NCBI GenBank assembly: GCA_003254885.1
Contig: QANT01000139.1
Span: forward strand, 1 to 64,000
Source of the DNA: Purshia tridentata
Taxonomy: Eukaryota; Streptophyta; Magnoliopsida; Rosales; Rosaceae
Length of the DNA: 64,000 nucleotides
Reading direction: 5' to 3'
Made by a program: the position numbers and the translations under genes. Of the stretch, positions 54,201 through 64,000 are shown one piece after another. Each line of letters starts with the position of its first letter. Position 1 is the stretch's first letter. A model generated the notes under the pieces. The model saw nothing but the letters and a program-made list of their open reading frames with translations. It was not told the origin of the DNA and ran no database searches.

Positions 54201-57200
54201 TTTGGAAATAATAAAAAACGAGAAATGAAAAAAAGAAAAGGAAGACGAAGAAGAAGACAAAAGAGAAAAAGAGATGGGCGCGGGTTTCTTTGTGTGTCTG
54301 TGTGTGTTGTGGATAAAATCAGGAAATGGAAACTGAAACTCAAACAAATCCTACAAACACAATCACAGGGCCTTTTTATTTGGTGAATTGTTTGCAACTT
54401 TGGACACACACACATACCCTTCACTCACGCTCTTTTTCTTCTCTCTTCAAAATCTTAACCAGTCAGTTAGCTTTCAGTTTTTGACTTATGACCCGACCCA
54501 ATTCCCCATTTACTACTTTCTTTGTCCACTTGGCTACTCGGTTTTTTCTCAATAGTTCACCAGAGTCAAATTATTTTCTTGAAGGTGAAGGTAAATGTTT
54601 TATTGTCTAAAGGTAGTGTTAGAGTTTCTAAATTTATGTACAAAATTTAGGTCTCAAATCATGTGGCATATGTCACATTATTTTTAATTAATTTAAAAAT
54701 AATCAACCTAAAAATAAGGTTGGTGATTGGTGAGTGTAATCTATGTATCATATGTTACATTATCGGTGATTATAGGTTTTGTTTGCTTCGCAAATTAGAG
54801 GTTTGGTAACTGGAAAATAATTATATTCTCATATTTAGTAACTACATCATTGGAAAAATAGTTTCTACTTTGTAAGAAAGTGATGCCCCAAAATGAGGAA
54901 AGTGAAACCCTCCAAACAACTTAGATTTCAATTTTATTTTCGACTAGAAATCATTAATTTTTACTTTTCAAGAAGAAATTGTCAATCTTAACAATACTAT
55001 AGTAAATAAAGATATAATTGAAAATTTGAACAATTCTTTTTTCTCATTTCTACAAACACAATTTAATGGTTTCTTTCCTGGCATTATAAAACTTAGGAAT
55101 TGGAATATTGCATTCCCTTTCCTTGAAAAGTGCATAGTAATTAAATTTTTCAAGAACAAACTCTATTCTAGTCTAGAAAAATAAGAACCACATTCTAAGA
55201 ACCACATTCTAAGAACCAAACGGAACCTTGGTATCAAATACACCTCATGAATTGCATTAGAACTTCTTCTTCTTCTTCTTCTTTTTTTTTTTTTTTAATC
55301 ACATTCATTTAAATGGATAATGACCTAACCCACAAGAAAGAACATGGTATTGTACCCAAACTTTGAATAATAATAAAAATGATGTCTGCTAGGTGGTTAA
55401 ACCACATGTGAAGTTTGGATAATTGGATTGGTTTGTTAAACATTATTAGTAGTTAGGGTATGTGGATGTGGATGTATTCTCAATTTTGTGTTCATAAGAA
55501 ACGCATTCCTTCCTTCCTTCCTTCTCTCCTTTTGATCCCCTCCGGCTGGCTCCAGGGGTGTGTCGTGTACGAAATGTTTTGGATATTTTTTAAGGTCTTA
55601 TTACAAAACTCACCTAATAACCTGTCCTACTTAGTTAATGCACAAATACAAGATCCTCGCTCTTGTCTACTCCAAGAATAATATACATTTAATTAATCCT
55701 CTTTAATATTTTTCATTAAACTAAATCCATTAATCTATGCTGTGTTGTATGACTTGTATCTCACTATCTTCCTTATCTTCATGAAACAAAGGCAACTAAT
55801 CACTATTTTTAGGATGACACATACCAAATCACGTGACCAATCAATTTCTTTTTTGCTTCTCTTGTTTTCTCCTTTTCCTTTTTATATTTACTTTATATAG
55901 CTTATGGCTGAACTTAAGGCTATAATCAAATTCTGTTTAATAATCATGGCAATTTCCTGCTCCAAACAAAAATATAGATTTGAACCCAACAGAAAGCTAG
56001 TAGGTTAAAATTAAGGGTTTTCACTTTTTAAATCCAAATGAAAGATTTTATGGATAATATTACTCATATAAAGATATTTGATACAAATCAGTCTATTTTT
56101 AATGAGTTAAATCCTTAGCGTTTCTCTCTCCAGAGTCAACAATCGTGTGCCTCATTCGACTTTTGGGTTGGATTACTAAGGTGTCCAAATATGGTTTTTT
56201 ATTTTGGGTTTCTCTCTTTTTAGGTCCTCTCTTTCTGGCTAATTAATATTTAAAAAACCCAAAATGAATTTAGGGTCACTTTTTAAGTACCTATTCGTAG
56301 AAGGTCTAACAATTTTAACTTAATTACTATCGTATTAAAAGTATGTAGTTAAAATTATCGAAATTGAAAAAAAAAAACAAGTGAAAATTTTGTAAAAGCA
56401 CCGGAATCAAGAGTGTTGTTTGGCACAAAAAAAGAAACCATAAACTATTGACAGATAATAAATTAAATAAATAAATTATTTAATGCTATTTTTGCTTGAA
56501 AATAGTAATATCAATGTCAGATAACAGTGACTACTACTAATATTTATAGCTAATCGGGCGGCGAACCTTGAAATATATATCCATCGATGTGGTCCACCGT
56601 CGATAGCTATGGAATTCATATTTGAAGCCGGTGAAGCCGACCCGATGGAAGCCCGGTTGATCGTCAGGTAGCTGGGAGTGGGCCCCAACATTGAACGCGG
56701 GAGATTTTGAGAAAGTATTTATTCGATGTGCTCATGTTCTTCCACGTGTCCTCCAGTTCTCGGTTTTAACTAGTTCATTTCATATGCTGCTTTTTTTTAA
56801 TTTAATTTTTTATTTTTTTAGTTAAAAATATCAACTCACTTTTTGTACTTTAGCTTTTTTCTTTATTTTGTCGCAAGAGGTAAATGTAATTTCATAAATG
56901 ATTCGTTAAAATTCAAACTAATGGAGACTAAATATTTTAAGAAAATACAATTATTTCTTGTTACCTAGTATGACCCATTTAAAATTGAGATTACAATTGC
57001 TCGAACAGGTCAAAATATCAAACTTTTTATGTTGGTTCATATTATCGGATTGTATTGGTATCATATAATTTAAGTTAAAATAATTAACTCTAAACTAACA
57101 CAACATTTTGTTAGTTAATCTTAGCAATAAATGTACACTAACAAAACTCTTTTTATCAGTCAATCATATCATATATATCATAATGCATTATTATTTTTTA

Positions 57201-60200
57201 TTATCTTGTAAATACAAGGCATATATTTATTAATAACTAAACCTATAAAGTCCAATCTCACTATTCATCTTTATTCTTACTTTAAAAGGGATGTACAGCT
57301 ATTTGAACATTATTGACAAGTTTTGCATAAAATATACAAAACCATATTCTCTCGATGAAAAGGTGTGGGACAAGTGTACAAGATAAAGAATCCAAGTCAT
57401 AATCATTGACGAAATTGGTATTTGAAAATATCATTATATTCCCAATATTTTGTGAAAATCAAGGTGTCACGTCCTTGAGAGCAGAGTTGGGAAGTACCAT
57501 CATTGATATTGGCCTACCAATATCAATCAAACCATATGCTTAACTTTTGTATTACCAATGCTTATGTTCATATTAAAAAACAAAAAATAATTTTCTTATG
57601 TTGTACAAAAAATACAAATATCAAAAAAAATTTTTAATAGAAGGCAAAAGCCGCCAATAATACTGAAGGATTTTTTTTTTATGCGAAATTGATGCTGAAA
57701 CAGAAATAGATAGGATGTAGAGCTATGTTTGACCACGTAACGTTACGTTTGGACTACTCTATATCTCCGCTTCCGTACCAACTCTGCATCTCTCTTTCCG
57801 TAAGAGAGAAGCGTCCTAATACTGAAATATGTAATTAGGCCAAGAGCTAATAGCCAATGTGGCTCCTCTTTCAGTCAAAATAATAAGTATTCACAAATCT
57901 CGAAAAGATAAAGGGGGGATAGCAAATAGAATTCGGCCTTTCTGCTTTAGAGCTAGTAATATTGGTATTTTTCATTAAATTCAATCGACTTATAGAAATT
58001 TAATGACTTATGACATGCCACATCAACTAAAATGCCTAAAAATAATAAGCGGTTGAATTTATATGAGTGAATTTGACTAAATGAAAGACACCAACCGCAT
58101 AATTTCTAAAAGCAAATTCCAACAAACTAGCTCATAAGGTTACAAACTTACAAACCTGAGTGACCAACTTCCCCATCTACAATCCTCTCCCAAATATTTA
58201 AATTATTTTTATTTTAAACAGTTTAAATTTATTTTATATTACAAGTACATTATTTATTGAGTGCATATGCATATGTTCTCTAAATTAATAGTTCATTAAC
58301 ATGTCTTTTTGAGTTGGTTAGGAACAATTAATCTTGTATAATATTATTTCAACAAAGATGATACAAAAACTGATTGCTAGCCATAGAGAATAATTTCCTC
58401 GGTCTCTTTGATAATGTATAGTATAGGTGTCCTCAAAATGTTATGTTATTAAAGTAAATATTTTTTTTAATTATTATTTTCTTAAATAATTTATTGACGA
58501 AACTTCAATTGTTTTAAGGATATGATAGGCTGGTGAGGGAGATTTTTCATGGGTAACATACTAACATCCAAATGATCGAGTAGCCTCAGACAGTCGAAGA
58601 TGGATGGGTCCCACGAGATGAGCACATGCTTAATCATACATGTGATCCATAAACATAGTGTACGCAAAGACAATCCATATCTGGACAGATGGAATAATAC
58701 ACCCTTTTTCTCTAACAGATTTTTTTTTTTTTTTCTCAATGATAAGGATTTTTGTGTTTCGAGGAAAATTACAAATTTAGTGAATAATTGAGTCCATATA
58801 ATTTTGATTCTTGCAATTCAGGTCCGAACTAACTTGGGGTCATCTCAATTAATTATCGCAATCAAATTATTATAATTAGTTCAAATTAATAATTAAAAAA
58901 ATATTATTAGTTTGTTAAATTAGTCCATGTAATTTAATTTATTTTTTAAAGTTAGTGCAAATACACAAAATTAGTCATTTTCCCCTTAATTTGAAGGTCC
59001 AATTTTGAACGTACAAAATGTTAGGCAGAAGTTGGACATTTAGGTTGACAACCTAATTGACTTTGTTAATTAATTTACTGCCTATTTTTTATATTGTACC
59101 CAAAATTCAAAGCAAATAATGCGTAAATGTCAATTTGTGCAGGCAGTAGAAGGCCAGAAGCTAAGACAATAAATAATAAGGGCATTGTAGTAATTGAGCC
59201 ACACATAAAAAGGCAGGAAGGTGAGCATTTTTGCAACGCAGCTTCTAACAAGTTTCCGGCAAATCGGACGGTTGTTGTGAAAGCGAAAGAGAGACACAGA
59301 AACGGTTAAAGATAAAGGTTCACGAGGTATGCGTGGCCTCCTCGTGGCCGTTAGATCTACAGCCTGTTGCATGCATGAAAGTGACGGGCCAATGGGTGAG
59401 AGAATTGGAGAGTTTGGATCTTCTATAATTTGGAGTAGGATGGTGATTGATAGGCAAGACAAAATTGTTATAGAGTTTTTAGATGGATCCGTTAATTGCT
59501 TAGAGTTTACATGTTAGTTCTCAGGTTTTATTTAAAATAATTTATTACTTTCAAATATAAGAACAACAATATTTACGCAGCCTGATATGTGTGTCAGCCA
59601 AATTTTAGACTACGACTAATTTTTTATTTCTTTTACTGTGAAAAAGCCGAACTCACACCTTTCCACTTGCAAATTTTTATAACGGATAATATGTCACTTA
59701 TAATTAACCAACACATTCTAACATTGCTTCACAACATATTCAAAAGAGGGGATTTGGAATAAAACAAGAAACCTAAAAAATGAAAAAAGGAAGAAGCCAC
59801 GTGGCAGCTCAAAGCTGTTCCTTGTACGTACCTGTAAAGCAGCTGTAATGAAGCATGGGGTTCCATACTCGAAGGCTCGAAGCTGCTCCTTTCATCTTTT
59901 GTGCGTGTTAAGAAGCAGAGAAGCTGTGGACAAAAAAAGGAGAGACTTGTTTTAGGACCACTCGCCAGTGGCTGGCTGTTGTGCTTCATAAATATCATGA
60001 AAAGAACAAGTGCTTTTTATTTGAGTGCTTTTATTCGTAGCAGACTGGGGATTAAATATTTATTTGTTACGTTAAAGAGAAAGAAGTCTTGTACGTGAAG
60101 AAAACCATTTGGGAAGTTGACTCTTTTGTACATTTATGGCTCACTTTCTTTGCATATTATTATGCGTTTTTCCAACTTAATGTATGAATGGTAACTCTTA

Positions 60201-60567
60201 TACCTTACATTAAAGAAAATTTTATGTTTAAGTGTATTTATCTATAAAATTATAGAATCGAGTATATACAAATATACATTAAATAATGCATACAAGTTTT
60301 GCGAAAACAAAATTGAAAAGATTTCGGAGGAAAAATTCATTACCTTAGGTGACCCGGCCCAATTATAAATGAGAAAGCTGGACCTGGACAGCCGGGTTCA
60401 GATCCGAGGGAAACCCGGTTGTCGGTTACAACCGATGCCATGTGACTTGTGATTCACGTGAATGATGACGTAACACTGGTCTGAGCCATGAAGGGTGAGG
60501 ACCGAGGACGATGGATAGAATTGGTGGGTGCAATTAGCCATGAGGTTGACAAAACAAAACAAAAAAA

Positions 60568-60801
60568 GAGTTGGTCCAATTGGATATTCTAGAAGTGGGA
60601 CCCGCGATGTAAACCGGACAAACGAATCCCACCCGCACAGTACTCCTGTTCATTTAGTTCCGTGTGATACTGAAAAAAAAAAAAAAAAAAAAAAAGAGTT
60701 GGTCCAATTGGATATTCTCGAAGTGGGACCCGCGATGTAAACCGGACAAACGAATCCCACCCGCATAGTACTCCTGTTCATTTAGTTCCGTGTGATACTG
60801 A
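60568..60801. repeat. 106-bp direct duplication joined by an A run
   Basis: GAGTTGGTCCAATTGGATAT to CCGTGTGATACTGA occurs at 60568-60673 and 60696-60801, with only about two differences (TCTAGA/TCTCGA and GCACAG/GCATAG). The copies are separated by 22 A's, and the first copy is itself preceded by a shorter A run, so the unit is an A run plus 106 bp with a 128-bp period. Very recent. Confidence 0.92.
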
Positions 60802-61288
60802 TGCTCATTCCTAGGGCTGAGAGGTTATGAACATACGTCCACCAATCAGCCATTTCAAAATTATATTTAACATACATATCCAATACAATTATTGTTTATT
60901 TCTTTGGAAAGAAGGTAATATATTATTTTTCCAATAATAATTGTTTTAGTTTAATTGTCAATTTCGACTACAGATTTAGATCAGAAGCACAACAGATGCA
61001 ATCTGTTTATGACAAATTTTAATTTCAATCATGTGATAAAAATCTACTAATCATAAATGTGACTCCATAAATACCCTGAAAATAGTATATAATTCATCTA
61101 ATTTTCTCCAAACATAAGTGTAGGCAATGGAGGTCACATTTCTTTAGCTCGTGGACAGGTTTCAGAATCCAGAAGAGGAAACTATTGGGTGCAGATTAAA
61201 AAAAGGAGCGTGGCTTATGTGGGAAGTGAAAGGGATCTGACAACTGCAAGGACAAAGGCTTTAAGAAACTGAAACCGAAACTACATCA

Positions 61289-61310
61289 CTCTCTCTCTCT
61301 CTCTCTCTCT
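61289..61310. repeat. CT microsatellite
   Basis: About 22 bases of CT repeat followed by TATATAG. Confidence 0.8.
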
Positions 61311-62309
61311 TATATAGTTATATTTAGTATTCAGTGAATCACTATTCACTATTCCCCGACTAAATCGACTTCTTTTTTGCTTAGAAAATATAGAAAATAT
61401 CTCTGGTCCTTTGTACCAATAAAAGAAAGAAAGTATCTCTGATCCTGACAAAAAGGTTACTCAGTTTCGTCACCCCACCACAATGCACCACCAATCAAAA
61501 CTAGGGATTCACTTTTTCCTGGGGTTTCAATTTCAAATTTCGAAATTTTACAATTTTTATATACATAGAATTGAACTGAACCAAGTCCAAACGTAATTGA
61601 AAATCACATCTTCTAACTTTTCCTACTGTTTATTCAATCACACATTGGCATGCCTAATACTAATAGTTGATGGCATTGCCCCTCCACCACCAGCAACGAA
61701 ATTGAAAGTGGTTAAATGGAGCATTTCACATAATTAACAGATCTTCTACTCTGAAGTAGAAGGTTTTCCAGGGGTCATACTGATAGAAACAGGTTTTAGA
61801 TTGGGCCACAATTCAGATTGGACTGGCCCACTAGTAAACAAACTTGGGCCATGTAAGGGTCATACCAGACTCAAATAAACTGATAGTGCTCACATTATAT
61901 AGTCACTGTGTCATTTGTCTTGATGAAATAAAACATTGGTAATGTGATCCTAATAATGAACCAATTAGGGGAAAGCTACTCAATAGTCATGCTTTCTGTC
62001 CCTGAGATTACCAAGGGCATGTGGTTATCATCTATTCATCTTGGTATTTGCCAACCATTTTAGTGGTTATATATTTAAGCAAGAAAGATATCTGAATGAT
62101 ACAACCAACACATGATAATAGAGTAGTATAATCTGAAGACTGAAGTGGCTTTTGACTTCAAGCTATATGTATTTACTCGGAACTCTTCAACAAGTCACAA
62201 GATGCAGACAAGCTTACATAACATAAATTTGCAAAAACTGGAGAACAAGGAGTTATGTCCAATCTTTGAGAGTGCTTTAGTGATCAAACTGAGACAGATA
62301 TTTACCTAA

Positions 62310-63639
62310 CTAGTCTGGAATATAGACTACACTGCTAGTTGCCGCATCTTCCTTCTTTGATGCTCTCTTCCTCTTCCTCTCAGATTGGGGTTCTTTAGCT
62401 TTCAGATCATTGGAGAAGGACCTCAATAAGGCAGCCAGATGCTCGTTTCTATGTGCTGAAACCATGTTTTCAAAGGAGAATTAGAAGATCCAGAGTTCAG
62501 ACGAAAGTTCACAGACAAATAAAAATGAATCACAGAACAGAATAACTAGGTTGATAAGATATTCTGGCAATTTTCTATATTATTCAAACCCTTGTAAACA
62601 TAAGGCTTGAAAAACTCACCAGACAGTATGACATCTTCCATATTTACAGATTTACGACCGGCATGTTGAGAAAATAACTCCAGGTCCTTTGCCAACTGTT
62701 CTGCTTTGCAAAATAGCAACTCTATTCCATTAGTTTCAATTCAGTATTCTCCTAATGACGATTAGAGCCCATGATTGACATTCATTATCATACAGAATAT
62801 TTTGACTCTACATTTTATTTCACTACATGACTAAAAGTGTTAGGCTATGGTGAATAATATCCAAGAAATGTCACAACTCTTTTCATCACAAGCAATATTC
62901 TTAGTGTCACTTCTAAACTAGCACTCCATGACTTGGTGCTTAAATTAGACAAGAAGATATATACATTTTCCTGATCAAATTGCAAAGTTACTACCCTTCT
63001 AAAATCATCACACAGTATCTCTTAACAACCCTCCTACAAACAAATCTAATCCAAATTGCTTCAATCCGCAAACATAAAATTAAGTTTTAACCCTCTTAAA
63101 TTCATCACAGTATATCACTCGACAACCATCCTACAAACACATCTAGTTCGAATTGCTTCGATTCACACACGTAAAATTCATTTCATAAAAATGAAATTCT
63201 CCTCCCAGTCCCAGTAGACCCAATTCCTAATCAGAAATTTCCTTCTTCTATCAACTCTAAAACCCTAATTCCGAGACTAAAATTCCCAGTAAAGGAATTC
63301 AATCACACAATCGCGAATTGTACAGACATCGCAGTTTATCTTACAGTCTTAAATCACATGGCAAAAGCAAAGCCAAAGACAAATACCAGTGAATTTATAG
63401 CCCAAATCGGCAATGCAAGCCATAACGGGTCCCGAAATTTCCATGTCGTTTCGCTTCGCTGCTCAGTGAATGAGAATCGAGAAGTGAGAACCAGAAACAA
63501 AATCAAAACCATCATCCAATTGATAATAAACATACAAAAAGTGCGCGGTACCTTCGGCTTCGGCGATAGAGATGCTGAACACTCTGAACCGATCCCTCAG
63601 AAGCTCGCTCACTGAGTCTTCTTCTTCTTCTCTCTCCAT
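62310..63639 (-). CDS. MHF1: MHF1 / CENP-S histone-fold protein
   Basis: Histone-fold partner of MHF2 (CENP-X). The dimer binds DNA, assists the FANCM helicase in repair and in limiting meiotic crossovers, and is part of the CENP-T-W-S-X kinetochore module. Four exons on the minus strand, all GT-AG: 63639-63552, 63458-63387, 62700-62620, 62455-62310; 128 residues, close to the family's usual length (about 138 in human). Residues 9-90 form the fold: SVSELLRDRFRVFSISIAEA, GPVMACIADLGYKFTEQLAK, DLELFSQHAGRKSVNMEDVI, LSAHRNEHLAALLRSF. The basic tail ERKRKRASKK is a likely nuclear signal. The ATG at 63639 starts MEREEEEDS and gives the expected length; a longer open frame upstream is leader sequence. 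An E2F-type site lies about 60 bp upstream. Confidence 0.93.
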
Positions 63640-63697
63640 TTCCTCCTTCCTCTGGAAAGAGCTAGGTTTTCGTTTCCACTGATACAACGGCGCGCGC

Positions 63698-63705
63698 GCG
63701 GGAAA
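63698..63705. promoter_or_regulatory. E2F-type site upstream of MHF1
   Basis: GCGGGAAA (TTTCCCGC on the gene strand) is a perfect TTTSSCGC E2F site, 59 bases before the ATG, inside a CG-rich block CGGCGCGCGCGCGGGAAAAC. Confidence 0.55.
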
Positions 63706-64000
63706 ACGAGGTTCAACGCATCGTCTTGTGAATTGAAATGGTAAAAAACTGATGTTCCGCAGACGCACCGTTTCGCTCAAGTTCAACTATCGTGTTTAAT
63801 AGCTTGGCCAAAAAAAAAAAAAACTATCGTGTTTAATAGAGTTTTTATTTTATTTTTAAATACATTTCTTTTTTATATAAAAAAATTCTTTAGCGATCAT
63901 CAGTTCTTTTTTTTCTCTTCTTAAAATTGGGAAGGGAGAATCTGAAAATATCACTAAATTAATAGTTAGTTGATGAGTTAATAATTTTAAAAACGATTGT
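63706..64000. other. MHF1 upstream region to window edge
   Basis: Short promoter region, then AT-rich sequence with an A run near 63810-63822, followed at about 63824-63840 by a repeat of ACTATCGTGTTTAATAG from 63785. No gene seen before the window ends. Confidence 0.5.

Larger units (their letters stand above)
54300..62309. other. Eight-kilobase stretch with no gene seen
   Basis: I found no exon with family resemblance on either strand. The region is AT-rich with homopolymer runs. It contains a near-identical duplication at 60568-60801, a CT microsatellite at 61289-61310, a 14-bp palindrome ACGTAACGTTACGT at 57735-57748, and a G-box palindrome TCACGTGA near 60456. Open frames (for example near 56476-56691, 59130-59462) show no domain. 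The 3' UTR of the MHF1 gene lies at the right end. Confidence 0.5.

Noticed and set aside
54149-54424. Open frames of about 65-91 residues around the Mei2-like promoter
   Set aside because: They lie over CT/GA-rich leader and promoter sequence, overlap on opposite strands and show no family resemblance.
56476-56691. 71-residue open frame in a GC-richer patch
   Set aside because: No start context, domain or partner exon; the patch is isolated within noncoding DNA.
57735-57748. Palindrome ACGTAACGTTACGT
   Set aside because: A perfect 14-bp palindrome, but solitary and without nearby gene or partner site.

Overview
The window is nuclear DNA of a flowering plant, almost certainly a woody eudicot. 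The evidence is a set of multi-exon genes with GT-AG introns, plant-only families (VIM/ORTH ubiquitin ligase, AP2/ERF factors, BONZAI copine, DCD-domain protein, Mei2-like RNA-binding protein), AT-rich spacers with many TA and CT microsatellites, and short inverted-repeat transposons. The compact spacing (nine or ten genes in 64 kb, all looking intact) fits a small genome such as those of Rosaceae. That last point is inference and was not tested.

Layout. 0.7-2.8 kb (+): an unrecognised coiled-coil protein with an E2F-type site beside its ATG. 2.8-6.4 kb: spacer with two direct duplications. 6.5-12.0 kb (+): a nine-exon VIM/ORTH gene (PHD-RING-SRA-RING) whose last exon carries a 71-residue tandem duplication. 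13.6-15.0 kb (+): PAM16, mitochondrial import motor subunit. 16.9-24.2 kb (-): a tandem pair of group X ERF genes separated by a putative solo LTR. 25-27.3 kb: a cluster of mobile-element remnants, including a Mutator-type MITE with 9-bp target duplications; a second, decayed member of the same family lies upstream of the first ERF gene. 27.9-32.7 kb (-): BON1-type copine, 16 exons. 34.7-35.0 kb: an array of W-box motifs. 35.8-38.6 kb (-): DCD-domain protein. 39.2-39.6 kb: a second long-TIR MITE family. 40.6-45.1 kb (-): coiled-coil plus WD40 protein. 46.8-54.2 kb (-): Mei2-like (AML) protein, 14 coding exons, one GC-AG intron and a 12-codon upstream ORF. 54.3-62.3 kb: an 8-kb stretch in which I see no gene. 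62.3-63.6 kb (-): MHF1/CENP-S histone-fold protein.

How the genes relate. There is no operon-like logic, but two themes recur. Three genes (the unknown protein, MHF1, the Mei2-like gene) carry TTCCCGC E2F cores close to their starts, and VIM carries a weaker one. These would suit proliferation or chromatin roles. BON1 and the DCD protein belong to families tied to defence and cell death, and flank the W-box array. I saw no CRISPR, tRNA or rRNA gene. The most notable observations are the VIM tail duplication, the microsatellite abutting a VIM splice donor, the lost start codon and replacement start arrangement in the second ERF paralogue, the W-box array, and the MITE family upstream of both ERF paralogues. 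I found no clear new biological system.
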